DNA of 64,000 nt from Synechococcus sp. RS9916 (GTDB taxonomy: Bacteria > Cyanobacteriota > Cyanobacteriia > PCC-6307 > Cyanobiaceae). The notes below the pieces were generated by a model. It did not search any database. It saw nothing but the letters and a program-made list of their open reading frames with translations, and was not told where the DNA came from. Below, piece after piece: positions 46,758-57,564 of this stretch. Position 1 is the first letter of the stretch, and every line of letters starts with the position of its first letter. The position numbers were made by a program, and so were the translations under genes. The DNA lies in the NCBI RefSeq assembly GCF_000153825.1, contig NZ_DS022299.1:1762869-1826868 (forward strand), in the 5' to 3' direction.

Positions 46758-46787
46758 ACAGATTCGTTCTCTTGTGGGGCCTCAGCC

Positions 46788-47525
46788 ATGCCGCGAACCT
46801 ACCCCGAACGTCGGCGGCGCCAGCCCCGCAAGCTCGGGCAGATCGCAGCCCTGATGGCTCTGACTGGCAGTGCAGTTGCAGGCATTCCGCTGGCGGCCGC
46901 CAACCTGTTTGACAGTCAACCCCTCGACGAGGAGCGCTTCGCGGTGCTGGCCCAGGCCGTGGGCCGTGACCGCTGGAAACTGCTCGTTCTGGAGCAAATC
47001 AAGCCACGGCCAAGCTGCTGGGACGAGCGCAGCGATGGTCTGGTCAATCCGGCACTGAACAGCTTCGATTTCAGCGGCATCTGCAGCCGTTACCTCGATA
47101 GCAATGGCTATTCCCTGCGCACCGGCGGCAGCGATATGGACCGTGCCTTCCGCCTGCGTGTGGAAAACGACCGCCAGGGGCTGGTGCTCACCGCCATGAA
47201 CCCCAACCGCGGCGTGCCCATCGTGGTGGCGCGGGCCAAGACGGTGAAACGGGATCGCGATGCCTTTGTGAAATTGACCCTGGAACCAGGCTGGAGCTTG
47301 GAGCGACGGGCCTACAAAGGCCGCACCCTGAGCCATGTCTATTTCGCCCACGCCGACTCAACGGCCTCCTTGCTGGCCAAGGCGGGTGCATCCAGACCAT
47401 CACCGGGATTCAAAACTCTGCGCTACGCGCCGACACGTCCTCCTGAGACCACCAACGTGGCCTTCCGCCCAGGCGCTGCCAGCAATGGACCAATCCGGCT
47501 GCAGGTGATTCCCTTCCGCCCCTGA
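46788..47525 (+). CDS. Exported DUF3747 protein
   Basis: The 245-residue protein has a basic N-terminus and a signal segment (cleavage near PLAAA-N). The DUF3747 domain follows: [52 protein letters not shown] and [27 protein letters not shown]. The family is cyanobacterial, exported, and of unknown function. It is convergent with the rplL operon, whose terminator lies in the 90-base gap. Confidence 0.88.
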   Translation: MPRTYPERRRRQPRKLGQIAALMALTGSAVAGIPLAAANLFDSQPLDEERFAVLAQAVGRDRWKLLVLEQIKPRPSCWDERSDGLVNPALNSFDFSGICSRYLDSNGYSLRTGGSDMDRAFRLRVENDRQGLVLTAMNPNRGVPIVVARAKTVKRDRDAFVKLTLEPGWSLERRAYKGRTLSHVYFAHADSTASLLAKAGASRPSPGFKTLRYAPTRPPETTNVAFRPGAASNGPIRLQVIPFRP

Positions 47526-47536
47526 GCAGCAGCCAT

Positions 47537-47571
47537 CAAAAAACCGGTTGCTCCCTGAGGGAACAACCGGT
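47537..47571 (-). terminator. Intrinsic terminator of the rplK-rplL operon
   Basis: On the minus strand a stem ACCGGTTG / CAACCGGT (47543-47571) with an inner TCCC/GGGA pairing around a TCA loop is followed by six T residues. It lies about 45 bases after the rplL stop. Confidence 0.93.
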
Positions 47572-47615
47572 GGATGAGAACAAAGCAGTTGCCGAGGCGA
47601 ACCTCGGCGCAGCGA

Positions 47616-48005
47616 TCACTTGAGGGTGACCTTGCCGCCTGCCTCTTCGATGGCCTTCTTGAGGGCCTCGGCGTCGTCCTTGGAAGCACCTTCCTTGACG
47701 GCCTTGGGAGCAGCCTCGACGAGAGCCTTGGCATCGCCCAGACCCAGGCCGGTGGCTTCGCGCACAGCTTTGAGGACCTTGATCTTGGCGGAAGCATCGA
47801 AGCTTTCCAGCACAACATCAAATTCGGTCTTCTCTTCAGCGGCTTCACCGCCACCACCAGCAGCGCCGGGGGCAGCCATCACGACGCCAGCAGAAGCAGC
47901 GGCGGACACACCGAAGGCCTCTTCGATCTGCTTGACGAGCTCGGAAGCTTCAAGCAGGGAGAGCGTCTTCAGTTGCTCGAGAATTTGGTCGGTAGTAGCA
48001 GACAT
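47616..48005 (-). CDS. rplL: Ribosomal protein L7/L12
   Basis: The 129-residue stalk protein has an N-terminal dimerisation part ([26 protein letters not shown]), an Ala/Gly-rich hinge and a C-terminal factor-binding domain ([42 protein letters not shown]). It recruits translation GTPases. It is the last gene of the operon, 47 bases after rplJ. Confidence 0.98.
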   Translation of the reverse strand: MSATTDQILEQLKTLSLLEASELVKQIEEAFGVSAAASAGVVMAAPGAAGGGGEAAEEKTEFDVVLESFDASAKIKVLKAVREATGLGLGDAKALVEAAPKAVKEGASKDDAEALKKAIEEAGGKVTLK

Positions 48006-48052
48006 GGTTGGGAATCAGCAACAGATCAAAAAAACAGTCGGGTCGAAGACGA

Positions 48053-48580
48053 TCAGCTGTCGCCGGATTCGGCGTGCTGCTTGAGCGCCCGAGCAAGACC
48101 GGAGGGAACCTCGTTGATGCCCACAGCCACCTTGGTGGCCACTGCGTTGACGGCACCGGCGATCTGGGCCATGAGCACTTCCTTGGAAGGAAGGTCGCCA
48201 ATGGCTTTGATCTCGGCCTGAGACAGGAGCTTGCCTTCGAAAAGGCCGCCCTTGGTTTCAGACTTCTTGGTCTCCTTCTGGAAAGCCTGAACGGCCTTCA
48301 CAGCACCACCCACATCGCCCTTCACCAGGACGAAAGCGTTAGTGCCACTCAGAAGCGAGTCGAGATCCGACCAAGCACTGTCACCATCAATGGCACGGCG
48401 CATCAAGGTGTTTTTGGTCACCTTGCACACACCGTTGCTGGCCTGCAGACGGGTCCGCAGATCAGACATTTCCTTGATGGAAAGACCCTGGTAATCCAGG
48501 ACCAGTGCCATTTCGGCCTCACCGAGGAGCTGCTTGAGCTCTTCGACGATCTGTTGCTTGCTCTCCAGCGTGCGGCCCAT
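48053..48580 (-). CDS. rplJ: Ribosomal protein L10
   Basis: The 175-residue protein anchors L7/L12 dimers to 23S rRNA. It shows the L10 N-terminal pattern ([38 protein letters not shown]) and [10 protein letters not shown]. The leader upstream folds strongly (see 48613-48657) and may be the L10-binding autoregulatory site. Confidence 0.97.
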   Translation of the reverse strand: MGRTLESKQQIVEELKQLLGEAEMALVLDYQGLSIKEMSDLRTRLQASNGVCKVTKNTLMRRAIDGDSAWSDLDSLLSGTNAFVLVKGDVGGAVKAVQAFQKETKKSETKGGLFEGKLLSQAEIKAIGDLPSKEVLMAQIAGAVNAVATKVAVGINEVPSGLARALKQHAESGDS

Positions 48581-48612
48581 AGGAATTGGATCGGATCGAG
48601 GGGAACAAGCTG

Positions 48613-48657
48613 GGCACGCGGCCGATGCAATTCCGAGAGGAATCGAGGCCGCGTGCC
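48613..48657 (-). promoter_or_regulatory. rplJ leader stem-loop, candidate L10(L12)4 autoregulatory element
   Basis: Within the 283-base rplA-rplJ gap, a perfect 11-bp stem GGCACGCGGCC / GGCCGCGTGCC encloses a second 5-bp stem (ATTCC/GGAAT) with a 4-base loop, separated by internal loop bases. It ends 33 bases before the rplJ start. L10 leaders that bind the L10-L12 complex are known in many bacteria; assignment here is by position and structure only. Confidence 0.6.
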
Positions 48658-48803
48658 GAATCCAATCCCAATGGGAGAAAAGTCGTCGCGTTGTCCTCGG
48701 CAGGGCTTACACCAGAGCGGAAGAACCGAAGTTCAACCGTTTTGATCACCTGCTGTCTTGGGCCGGGCGCGTGCCCGTCTGGCTTTCGCCAGCTCATAAA
48801 CCT

Positions 48804-48833
48804 ACAACAAAGCCCCCCACCGAAGTGGAGGGC
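48804..48833 (-). terminator. Attenuator-like hairpin after rplA
   Basis: On the minus strand GCCCTCCAC / GTGGGGGGC form a 9-bp stem with one G-T pair and a TTCG tetraloop, followed by TTTGTTGT. It lies just after the rplA stop, before the rplJ leader, and could partially terminate rplK-rplA transcripts or mark an attenuator. Confidence 0.7.
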
Positions 48834-48863
48834 GAGCGTGCACTTCAGGAGCGCTGTGTTGAC

Positions 48864-49571
48864 TCAGCCTTCCTGGCTGATGTCCTGCAGTGCAGTGACG
48901 TCGACTTCCACGGAGGGGCCCATGGTGGAGGTCACATACAGGCTCTTCCAATAACGACCCTTCGCACCGGAGGGCTTGTTGCGGTCGATGGATTCCTGCA
49001 GGGTCTTGAGGTTGTTCAGCAGGGCATCAGCAGAGAAGCTGGCCTTGCCGAAACGGACGTGCACGATGCCGGTGCGATCCGCACGGAATTCCAGTTTGCC
49101 GGCCTTGAATTCCTTGATAGCGGCAGCCAGATCAGTGGTGACGGTGCCGGCCTTGGGGTTCGGCATCAGACCACGGGGGCCGAGCACACGACCCAACTTG
49201 GCCACCTTGGGCATCATGTCGGGGGTGGCGATCAGCAGATCGAAATCCATTTCGCCCTTGGCGATGGTTTCGACCAGATCGTCGTCGCCAGCGAGCTCAG
49301 CACCGGCAGCTTTGGCTTCGGCCACCTTTTCACCGCGGGCGACCACAGCGATCCGCACGGTCTGACCGGTGCCTTCAGGCAGGGCCACGGTGGTGCGCAG
49401 TTGCTGGTCGGTGTACTTGGGGTCGATGCCAAGACGCGCGTGGGCTTCGATCGTTTCGTCGAACTTGGCGTTGGCGTTCTCCTTGACGATCGTGATGGCG
49501 TCAAGGGGTTCGTAGGCACGGTCCTCGATCTTGCTGACGAGGCTGGCCAGACGCTTAGAGAGTTTGGGCAT
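48864..49571 (-). CDS. rplA: Ribosomal protein L1
   Basis: This 235-residue protein of the L1 stalk starts [11 protein letters not shown] and contains [38 protein letters not shown] and [18 protein letters not shown], all typical of L1. In many bacteria L1 represses its own operon. It lies 83 bases downstream of rplK. Confidence 0.98.
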   Translation of the reverse strand: MPKLSKRLASLVSKIEDRAYEPLDAITIVKENANAKFDETIEAHARLGIDPKYTDQQLRTTVALPEGTGQTVRIAVVARGEKVAEAKAAGAELAGDDDLVETIAKGEMDFDLLIATPDMMPKVAKLGRVLGPRGLMPNPKAGTVTTDLAAAIKEFKAGKLEFRADRTGIVHVRFGKASFSADALLNNLKTLQESIDRNKPSGAKGRYWKSLYVTSTMGPSVEVDVTALQDISQEG

Positions 49572-49654
49572 GTCAGAGGTGGGGTTCAGGCGACCGAAAC
49601 GGTCTCCCCCAATGGGGTGTACGGAATGCGGAAAACGCTGATGCGCTGCGCGTG

Positions 49655-50080
49655 TCAGTCGCTGATGGCGACGCCCATGTTGCGGGCGGTGCCTTCTATG
49701 ACGCGCATGGCCGACTCAACGCTGGTGCAGTTGAGGTCGGGCAGCTTGGTCTTGGCGATTTCCTCGAGCTGGGCGCGGTTGATGGAACCAACGCTTCCCT
49801 TGGCGGACTCACCGGAACCTTTGGCGATTCCAGCGGCTTTGGTGATCAGCACCGACGCCGGAGGCGTCTTGGTGATGAAGGTGAAGCTGCGGTCTTCGAA
49901 GACCGAGATCTCCACCGGAATCACAAAACCGGCCTTGTCCTGCGTGCGGGCGTTGTATTCCTTGCAGAACGCCATGATGTTGACCCCGTGCTGACCGAGG
50001 GCAGGACCCACGGGCGGTGCAGGGTTGGCTTTGCCGGCCTGAAGGGCCAGCTTGATCACAGCTACGACTTTCTTGGCCAT
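49655..50080 (-). CDS. rplK: Ribosomal protein L11
   Basis: The 141-residue protein begins [36 protein letters not shown] and has [15 protein letters not shown] and ARNMGVAI, the full L11 pattern. It forms the GTPase-associated centre with 23S rRNA. It follows nusG with a structured gap of about 109 bases. Confidence 0.98.
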   Translation of the reverse strand: MAKKVVAVIKLALQAGKANPAPPVGPALGQHGVNIMAFCKEYNARTQDKAGFVIPVEISVFEDRSFTFITKTPPASVLITKAAGIAKGSGESAKGSVGSINRAQLEEIAKTKLPDLNCTSVESAMRVIEGTARNMGVAISD

Positions 50081-50189
50081 CGGCTAGCGGGGTTGGACAT
50101 CTGCGGATCACCTGACCCTCGGGGCAGGTGCGGCGAAGCGGCGAACCACTTCTGAGGCCGCCCTCCACAGGGAGACGGCCGCCGTTGGG
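50081..50189 (-). promoter_or_regulatory. Structured nusG-rplK spacer, candidate L1-responsive leader
   Basis: Two hairpins lie in this gap: GGCCG+CTCC / GGAG+CGGCC (50156-50180) and CACCTG / CAGGTG (50109-50130), the latter about 28 bases before the rplK start. Neither has a T-tract. An L1-binding autoregulatory leader is known at this position in other bacteria; I did not confirm the L1 consensus here. Confidence 0.4.
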
Positions 50190-50852
50190 TCAGCCTTGCT
50201 TGCTGACCTGGGAAAACTCCAGTTCGACAGGGGTTTCCCGGCCGAAAATGGAGAGCAGGGCTTTGAGCTTGCTGCGCTCGCCCGAGACTTCGATCACTTC
50301 GCCCTGGAAATCCTTGAACGGACCAGCGGTGACCAGAATTTGATCGCCTTCGGTGAGATCGACCTTGACCACAGTCTTCTTCTCAGCCGCACGCTTGAAG
50401 ATGCGATCCACCTCGGAACGGCTGAGCGGGCGTGGCTTGATGTGACCACGCGCCTTGCCTGTGGCACGGCGGTCTTCAGCACCCACGAAGTTGATGACGT
50501 TGGGGGTGCTGCGCACCGCCATCATCGTGTCTTCGTCGAGCACCATCCGAACCAGGACATAGCCCGGGAACACCTTCTCCTCGGTGGATTGCCGGCTGCC
50601 GTCCTTCTTAATTTTGACGGCCGGGGTTTCAGGGATCTCAATCTCAAGAATGCGGTCGCTGACCGCCAGGGTGACCGCACGCTGTTCAAGGGTGGCCTTC
50701 ACCTTCTTCTCGCAACTGGAAGCCACCTGCACTGCATACCAACGAGCCACCGCGGTGCGAGCGGCCGGCGACACCGTGCCCGCCTCGCCCTCGTTGGGTG
50801 CGGGCAGATCAAGCACGTCAGCGCTCTGGGCAGTGAGATCGACGTCAGACAC
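50190..50852 (-). CDS. nusG: Transcription termination/antitermination factor NusG
   Basis: The 220-residue protein has the NGN domain (RWYAVQVASSCEKKVKATLEQR, FPGYVLVRMVLDE, NVINFVG) and a KOW motif (LTEGDQILVTAGPFKDFQGEVIEVSGERSKLKALLSIFGR). It binds RNA polymerase and couples it to ribosomes or Rho. It has a GTG start and lies 64 bases downstream of secE, the standard order. Confidence 0.97.
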   Translation of the reverse strand: MSDVDLTAQSADVLDLPAPNEGEAGTVSPAARTAVARWYAVQVASSCEKKVKATLEQRAVTLAVSDRILEIEIPETPAVKIKKDGSRQSTEEKVFPGYVLVRMVLDEDTMMAVRSTPNVINFVGAEDRRATGKARGHIKPRPLSRSEVDRIFKRAAEKKTVVKVDLTEGDQILVTAGPFKDFQGEVIEVSGERSKLKALLSIFGRETPVELEFSQVSKQG

Positions 50853-50916
50853 GGGCTAAGGAGTTAAAAAAAACGTGAAGAGCGAGACCAACGGGTCCCC
50901 GGAGTGCATCCGGGAA

Positions 50917-51192
50917 TCAACGGAACACTTGAGATGCAGACCAACTGAAGAAACGACTGACCGATGCGATCGCCGCTGCCGACAAGCTCACCATCAAGAT
51001 CACAGCGATCGATTCACTGAACAGCTGCTGGCGGGTGGGCCAGACCACAAGCTTCAGCTCCTCCAACGTGGCCGCCAAAAACCCGCCCTTCCGGCTTTCG
51101 CCGGATGGCGTCTGAGGCGTGGTCGCTGCTGTGTCCTCGGAAGTGGGGGTGGTCACGGATCCTGGGCCGGTGCTGACGGAGGTGCTGAACAC
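50917..51192 (-). CDS. secE: Preprotein translocase subunit SecE
   Basis: The protein is about 91 residues from a GTG at 51192 (an ATG-led form to 51276 would overlap clpB2). The C-terminal half is the conserved SecE region: FLAATLEELKLVVWPTRQQLFSESIAVILMVSLSAAAIASV, one amphipathic helix plus one transmembrane helix. It stabilises SecY in the translocon. The Thr/Ser/Pro-rich N-terminal tail is poorly conserved, so the start is uncertain. Confidence 0.92.
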   Translation of the reverse strand: MFSTSVSTGPGSVTTPTSEDTAATTPQTPSGESRKGGFLAATLEELKLVVWPTRQQLFSESIAVILMVSLSAAAIASVSRFFSWSASQVFR

Positions 51193-51232
51193 ACCTGCCA
51201 GCAAACGATCACCATACCGGATGCCTCTCTCG

Positions 51233-54193
51233 TCAAGACTCAGCTGCAAATCGGAAGGGATCACCGGCTGCATCACCGGCCGTGACCTTCACGGCTGTCG
51301 CACCGGCAAAGCGCTCCTCCAGTAGTTCGGTGGCCAGGGGATTCTCAAGATGGCGGCGCAGCACCCGGCGCAGGGGCCTTGCACCGTATTCAGGCTCGTG
51401 ACCGAGCTCCGCCAGGGCCCGCACCACAGGGGAATCCACGTGTAGCTCGAGCCCTTGCTCAGCCATCAGCGTCGAGAGATCCGCCAGCTGCAAACGCACG
51501 ATCCGCTCCAGGTCATCGACCCCCAAAGGCCGGAAGCGAATCACTTCATCAATGCGGTTGAGGAACTCCGGCCTGAACTGCCGGCCCAGGGCGTCATCCA
51601 CCTGGGTCGCGAGGGTCTGCGCCAGCGCCGCCGGATCAGCACCCTCCTCTTGGGCCTGCCGGGCACTGTCCAGGATGGCCCGGCTGGCCAGGTTGCTGGT
51701 CATCACCACCACGGTGTGGCGGAAGTCGACCGTGCGGCCCTGGGAATCGGTGAGGCGGCCATCGTCAAGCACCTGCAGCAGCACGTTGAACACATCCGGA
51801 TGGGCTTTCTCCACCTCATCCAGCAGCAACAGGGCATAGGGGCGACGCCGCACCGCTTCGGTGAGTTGACCGCCTTCCTCGTAGCCCACGTAGCCAGGAG
51901 GAGCCCCGAGCAAACGCGCCACGGCATTGCGCTCCATGAACTCGCTCATGTCGAGACGCACCAAAGCCTCGTCTTCATCGAACAGCAAGGCCGCTAACGC
52001 CTTCGCCAACTCCGTCTTCCCCACCCCAGTGGGGCCTAGGAACAGGAAAGAGCCCACGGGCCGGCGCGGGTCCTTCATGCCGGCCCGAGCGCGCCGGATG
52101 GCAGCCGCCACCGCCTGCACCGCCTCGGGCTGACCGATCACCCGCTCGCCGAGATGGGCGTCCAGCTCCAGCAGTTTTTGGCGTTCACCCGCCAACAGGC
52201 GCTGGACCGGGATCCCGGTCCAGCGAGCCACCACATCAGCGATGTCACCAGCTTCCACCTGCTCCCGAAGCAAGGCCGTGCCGGCGGCCTGGGCTGCCGC
52301 CAGGGTCTGCTCCAGGTCATGGCGCCGCTGCTGCACGCGATGCAACTGGTCGTATTCCAAACGCGCAGCTTCCTCAAGATCGCCGCCCCGCTCAGCCTCC
52401 GCCATGGCATGGCGCAAATCTTCGTCGTCCTGCAGGAGCTGGCGCAGTTCCGACAGCTGATCCCGCTCCGCCTGCCAGCGCTCCCTGAGGCTCTCGAGTT
52501 GGTTGGCTGCTTCAAGGCGCGAGCGCTGCAGCTGCACCCGCTCTGCCTCCGGGGCCTGCTCCGCCGCCAGCAGAGCCAGTTCCACACGGCGTAACTCCGC
52601 TTCAGCGTCCTCCACGACCTGGGGCTTGGAGGTCACATCCATCTTCAACTGAGCCGCCGCCTCATCGATCAGATCGATCGCCTTGTCAGGCAAGCAGCGA
52701 TCACTGATGTAGCGATCCGCCAGACGCGTGGAGGCCACCAAGGCGTCATCGGTGATCGTTACCCCGTGATGGAGCTCGTAACGCTCCTTCAACCCGCGCA
52801 AGATCTCGATGCTGAGGTCAAGCGATGGCTCGAGGATCGGCACCTGCTGGAAACGGCGATGCAGTGCCGGGTCCTTTTCCACCGTGCGGCGATAGTCCTC
52901 CGGGGTGGTGGCGGCGATGCAGCGCAGATCCCCACGGGCCAGCGCCGGCTTGAGCAGGCTGCCCGCATCAGCGCTGGAGCGATCACTGCTCACCACCGTG
53001 TGCAGCTCGTCAATAAACAGCACCACGCCGGCATCAGGGTCACTGACCTCCGCCAGTACGGACCGCAGGCGTTCTTCAAATTGGCCGCGAAACTTGGCAC
53101 CAGCAATCAGCGCTCCCACATCCAGGGCCACCAGGCGCAAGCCCTGCAACGACTCCGGCACCTCCCCAGCCACGATCCGCTGGGCCAGCAACTCCGCAAT
53201 CGCGGTTTTGCCGACACCCGGCGCACCGATCAACACGGGGTTGTTCTTGCCGCGGCGGGAGAGCACCTTGATCAAGCGCCGGATCTCGGTGTCGCGGCCG
53301 ATCACCGGATCGAGCTGACCCTGGGCCGCTGCCGCGGTGAGATCGCGCCCATACAACTGCAGGGCCGTGGGCTCGTCCTCCGGAACCTGATCGCTGAGGA
53401 GAGGATCGGCCGGTTGGGGCTCAACGCGCGCCACGGGAACGGCAGTGGCCGGAGGGGCACTCCGCCTGCGGCCGCTTGATGCGGGGGAAGACGGCACGCT
53501 TTCGCGCGCCTGGCTCTGGGAGGGGAACGAGGGCGGTCCATCCGCCTCAGCAGGCAGGTCTCTTGGGCCAGGCCTGTTACTGCGAGGGACAGCCCTGTCG
53601 TCGCGAGGCGCAGCACTCGTTCTGAATGGGGCCCCATCTTTTGAGGCAGATCGTTCTGCTGAGACAGCCCTGTCTGATGCAACAGCCCTCTCGGTAGGGA
53701 CGGCCATGGCTTCGCGCTGGACTGGCCTCCACTGACGCACCTCAGCCTCAAGCCGATCGGCCGGCAAGCCCAAGCGCTCAAACAGATCCGCTCCGACACG
53801 TGGGTCCCGTCCCATCGCGATCAGCAGATGGGAGACCTCGATCAACCGGGAGCCCCACAGCCCACGACACCGGTCAGCGGCCTCCAGCAGATCCTCAAGA
53901 TCCTCTCCAACGAACAGTTCATCGCCACGGGCCATCGGCTGTTCAGCCAGAAAGCCTTCGAGTCGATCGAGCAACTCCTCGGGATCCAGAGTCAGACCAT
54001 CCACCAACTCGCTGTAGCGACGGTCGCTGAACAGCACCTGGAGCAAGTGCTCCACATCCAGTTCGCCATGACGCCAGCGTCGGGCCAGGTCCTGGCCTGC
54101 GAGCAGTAGATCCCAGGCTTCATCGCTGAAGCGATCCGGCTCCGCCGTGAGGCTGGCGGAAGGTTCAACGCTGGGGCGGGCCGAAGAGGTCAT
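51233..54193 (-). CDS. clpB2: ClpB-type AAA+ disaggregase (ClpB2-like) with long N-domain linker
   Basis: The 986-residue protein has a Clp N-domain (1-150), a low-complexity Arg/Ser/Pro/Ala-rich linker of about 130 residues (about 160-295), NBD1 with Walker A GAPGVGKT, a coiled-coil M-domain ([20 protein letters not shown] to [12 protein letters not shown]), and NBD2 with Walker A GPTGVGKT, Walker [11 protein letters not shown] and [22 protein letters not shown]. There is no ClpP-binding IGF loop, consistent with disaggregation rather than proteolysis. ClpB1 in cyanobacteria has a much shorter linker. The gene sits directly upstream of secE with a 40-base gap. Confidence 0.92.
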   Translation of the reverse strand: MTSSARPSVEPSASLTAEPDRFSDEAWDLLLAGQDLARRWRHGELDVEHLLQVLFSDRRYSELVDGLTLDPEELLDRLEGFLAEQPMARGDELFVGEDLEDLLEAADRCRGLWGSRLIEVSHLLIAMGRDPRVGADLFERLGLPADRLEAEVRQWRPVQREAMAVPTERAVASDRAVSAERSASKDGAPFRTSAAPRDDRAVPRSNRPGPRDLPAEADGPPSFPSQSQARESVPSSPASSGRRRSAPPATAVPVARVEPQPADPLLSDQVPEDEPTALQLYGRDLTAAAAQGQLDPVIGRDTEIRRLIKVLSRRGKNNPVLIGAPGVGKTAIAELLAQRIVAGEVPESLQGLRLVALDVGALIAGAKFRGQFEERLRSVLAEVSDPDAGVVLFIDELHTVVSSDRSSADAGSLLKPALARGDLRCIAATTPEDYRRTVEKDPALHRRFQQVPILEPSLDLSIEILRGLKERYELHHGVTITDDALVASTRLADRYISDRCLPDKAIDLIDEAAAQLKMDVTSKPQVVEDAEAELRRVELALLAAEQAPEAERVQLQRSRLEAANQLESLRERWQAERDQLSELRQLLQDDEDLRHAMAEAERGGDLEEAARLEYDQLHRVQQRRHDLEQTLAAAQAAGTALLREQVEAGDIADVVARWTGIPVQRLLAGERQKLLELDAHLGERVIGQPEAVQAVAAAIRRARAGMKDPRRPVGSFLFLGPTGVGKTELAKALAALLFDEDEALVRLDMSEFMERNAVARLLGAPPGYVGYEEGGQLTEAVRRRPYALLLLDEVEKAHPDVFNVLLQVLDDGRLTDSQGRTVDFRHTVVVMTSNLASRAILDSARQAQEEGADPAALAQTLATQVDDALGRQFRPEFLNRIDEVIRFRPLGVDDLERIVRLQLADLSTLMAEQGLELHVDSPVVRALAELGHEPEYGARPLRRVLRRHLENPLATELLEERFAGATAVKVTAGDAAGDPFRFAAES

Positions 54194-54211
54194 GGCGTGT
54201 TGAGCCGTCGC

Positions 54212-54613
54212 TTAAGCCGCGTCCGAGCGGGACGACAGCTGAATTAATTCCACTTTGTAGCCATCGGGATCTTCCACAAAGGCGATCACGGTGTTGCCGT
54301 GCTTCATCGGCCCGGGTTCACGCACCACCCGTCCACCCCGTTCGGCGATGGCCTGGCAAGTGCCGACGATGTCATCGACCCCAAGGGCGATGTGGCCATA
54401 GCCGTCACCGATGGCGTAATCCTTGGTATCCCAGTTGTGGGTGAGCTCCAACACCGTGTGGTCGCTCTCGGGGCCGTAACCGACAAACGCCAGGGTGAAA
54501 CGGCCGGAGGGGTAATCCTTGCGACGCAGCAACTGCATCCCCAGAACCTCGGTGTAAAACCGCAGAGACCGCTCGAGGTCGCCGACCCGGAGCATGGTGT
54601 GAAGCATGCGCAT
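54212..54613 (-). CDS. gloA: Lactoylglutathione lyase (glyoxalase I)
   Basis: The 133-residue VOC-superfamily enzyme isomerises the methylglyoxal-glutathione hemithioacetal. [24 protein letters not shown] carries the first metal His, VLELTHNWD the first Glu, [11 protein letters not shown] the second His and [18 protein letters not shown] the last Glu. It uses glutathione, which gshB elsewhere in the window makes. It is divergent from eno. Confidence 0.96.
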   Translation of the reverse strand: MRMLHTMLRVGDLERSLRFYTEVLGMQLLRRKDYPSGRFTLAFVGYGPESDHTVLELTHNWDTKDYAIGDGYGHIALGVDDIVGTCQAIAERGGRVVREPGPMKHGNTVIAFVEDPDGYKVELIQLSSRSDAA

Positions 54614-54685
54614 GCGCAGGGATTCCGCCTGATCTCACCGCATGGTGCCAAAGCGAACAGGGGGGCGGCAGGGGGCATTCCATAG

Positions 54686-56005
<1,320 letters not shown>

Positions 56006-56034
56006 TCACGCCACCGGGTCCTGCTGCGAACGAG

Positions 56035-56060
56035 CCTGCCTCCCCGGCAACGGGGGCAGG
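56035..56060 (+). promoter_or_regulatory. GNRA-capped hairpin between eno and the PhyH-like gene
   Basis: CCTGC and CCCCG pair with GCAGG and CGGGG across a GCAA tetraloop, with a 2-base CT bulge on the 5' side. There is no T-tract, so it is not a normal terminator. It lies 30 bases after the eno stop and just before the unclear start of the next gene, so it could affect mRNA stability or translation. Confidence 0.6.
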
Positions 56061-56097
56061 CCATTGGCTGAAACCCCAGCTCTTCGATCCTCAGCGC

Positions 56098-56796
56098 TTG
56101 GCGCTGATCAACCAGCAGTTGCAAGCCCAGGCCACCGCCACAGGCCTGCAGCCAGGTCGCCAAGCACTGTTAGGCATTCAGGCCGACGGTGCCCACCTGC
56201 ATGCCGACCGCTTCAATCAGGAGCTGTTTGCCTTGCTCACCGACCCAGCCCTGGTGGCGGCGGTGAAAGAGGTGAGTGGCCTTGATGCTGTGCGGCCGTT
56301 TCAGTTCGATCTGCTCACCAAAGCCCCCGGTGGCCCTGGCACGCCCTGGCACCGGGACCGCGATTTCCTGCCAATCGATCGCCAGTCCTACACCTGCTGG
56401 ATCCCACTGGATCCAATCCCAGCGCATTGCACGTTGGTGTACGCGGAAGGAACGGCACAGCTCTCACCTGAGCAAAGCGACATTCCCCACCCCGATGCCC
56501 TCCAGCAGCTGCTGGAGCGGCATGGAGCTCCGATGCAAGCCCTTCCAGCCATGCAGCCAGGGGATGTGGACATTCACGAGGGCCAGGTGTGGCACTACGG
56601 GCCTGCCAATGCCACGCCCCACTGGCGGCGCGCCCTCGGCGTCGCCTACGTGGCGGATGGCACCCGACTTTGCACCCACCCCCCTGGGTTTTCAGGAGCG
56701 GCTGGTGCCACGATGCGGGCCACCACCCTGCGCACCCTGTTCGGCCCTGACGCTGAAGGGCAAGCCGTGCAGGGTTCCCGGCATCCGCGGCTCTAA
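56098..56796 (+). CDS. Phytanoyl-CoA dioxygenase-family Fe(II)/2-oxoglutarate oxygenase
   Basis: The protein is about 232 residues from a TTG at 56098. The PhyH-type HxD is seen in PWHRDRDFLP, the distal His in the DIHEGQVWHYGP region, and an Arg (HWRRALGVAYV) suits 2-oxoglutarate binding. The substrate is unknown. In-frame codons upstream (HWLKPQLFDPQRL) look like coding sequence, but no ATG, GTG or TTG lies between 56005 and 56098; a CTG at 56068 follows a GGGGGCAGG stretch, so the true start is open. It is followed after 3 bases by a sulfotransferase-like gene. Confidence 0.82.
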   Translation: MALINQQLQAQATATGLQPGRQALLGIQADGAHLHADRFNQELFALLTDPALVAAVKEVSGLDAVRPFQFDLLTKAPGGPGTPWHRDRDFLPIDRQSYTCWIPLDPIPAHCTLVYAEGTAQLSPEQSDIPHPDALQQLLERHGAPMQALPAMQPGDVDIHEGQVWHYGPANATPHWRRALGVAYVADGTRLCTHPPGFSGAAGATMRATTLRTLFGPDAEGQAVQGSRHPRL

Positions 56797-56799
56797 GCC

Positions 56800-57564
56800 A
56801 TGGCCTTTCCCGACTTCGCCGCTGCGGCCGAGACCGATCGAGAGCGGGGCAGCCATGTATTTGTGCAATGCCTCCCCAAAATGGGGTCCACGGCCCTCAG
56901 TCGCAGTCTCAGCAACGCTGCGCATGAAGTGGACATGGATGGGGCTCCGCTGTTGATGCAACACCGCGTGCAAACCGACTTTGATGCCTTGCGCTGGAGC
57001 TGGCTCAGTGAACGCCGTCAGGCGCTGGGCACCACCATTGACGTGTGCACAAGCCTGTTCCTGCTCACTGCGGAGCTATCGGATGCACAGCTGCAGCAGC
57101 GGGGGCACCATCGCCTGCTGCTCAACCGATCCCTGCGGCCGTGGTTACGCAGCATCAGCCACTGGAGCTTCCAACACGCCGACCATCCTCTGCGGGAGAC
57201 GTGGCATCAGGGCTACCGCCAGTTCGTGAATCAGCGCGACCCGGACCTCGCCGCCACGATGCCTGCCGTGCTGAATGACCTCAGCAGTGCGGTGCGCTTC
57301 TGGATGCCGGTTTGGCTGCTGTATCAGCAATGGCTCGACACGCACGCATCGGAGTGGAAAAGCAGCGTGCGCTGTCTGGTCACGGACGCCAACACCGTGA
57401 TGCCCACCCGTGCCAACAGCAGCCACTTTTCCGACGCGTTCCAGCGCCGCTTTGATCAACTGATCCCGGCCCTGCCCAGCCTGACGCTTTCAGCCGAACG
57501 CCACCACGCCTTCCAGCAGGACCTACGCCGCAAACTTCTAGGGACGTCGGCCTCAGCGACCTGA
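56800..57564 (+). CDS. Sulfotransferase-like protein
   Basis: The protein is 254 residues. Near the N-terminus VFVQCLPKMGSTALSRSL resembles the 5'-phosphosulfate-binding loop (PKxGTT/S) of PAPS-dependent sulfotransferases. A 3'-phosphate-binding Arg/Ser block may be RSLRPWLRSISHWSFQH. The acceptor is unknown. The gene lies 3 bases after the PhyH-like gene, so the pair is probably cotranscribed and may modify the same molecule. The 3' end overlaps the convergent ABC1 kinase gene by 12 bases. Confidence 0.65.
   Translation: MAFPDFAAAAETDRERGSHVFVQCLPKMGSTALSRSLSNAAHEVDMDGAPLLMQHRVQTDFDALRWSWLSERRQALGTTIDVCTSLFLLTAELSDAQLQQRGHHRLLLNRSLRPWLRSISHWSFQHADHPLRETWHQGYRQFVNQRDPDLAATMPAVLNDLSSAVRFWMPVWLLYQQWLDTHASEWKSSVRCLVTDANTVMPTRANSSHFSDAFQRRFDQLIPALPSLTLSAERHHAFQQDLRRKLLGTSASAT

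Noticed and set aside
48534-49994. Plus-strand ORF (486 codons) across rplJ, rplA and rplK
   Set aside because: Runs antisense through three ribosomal genes and their leader; composition is typical of a shadow frame.
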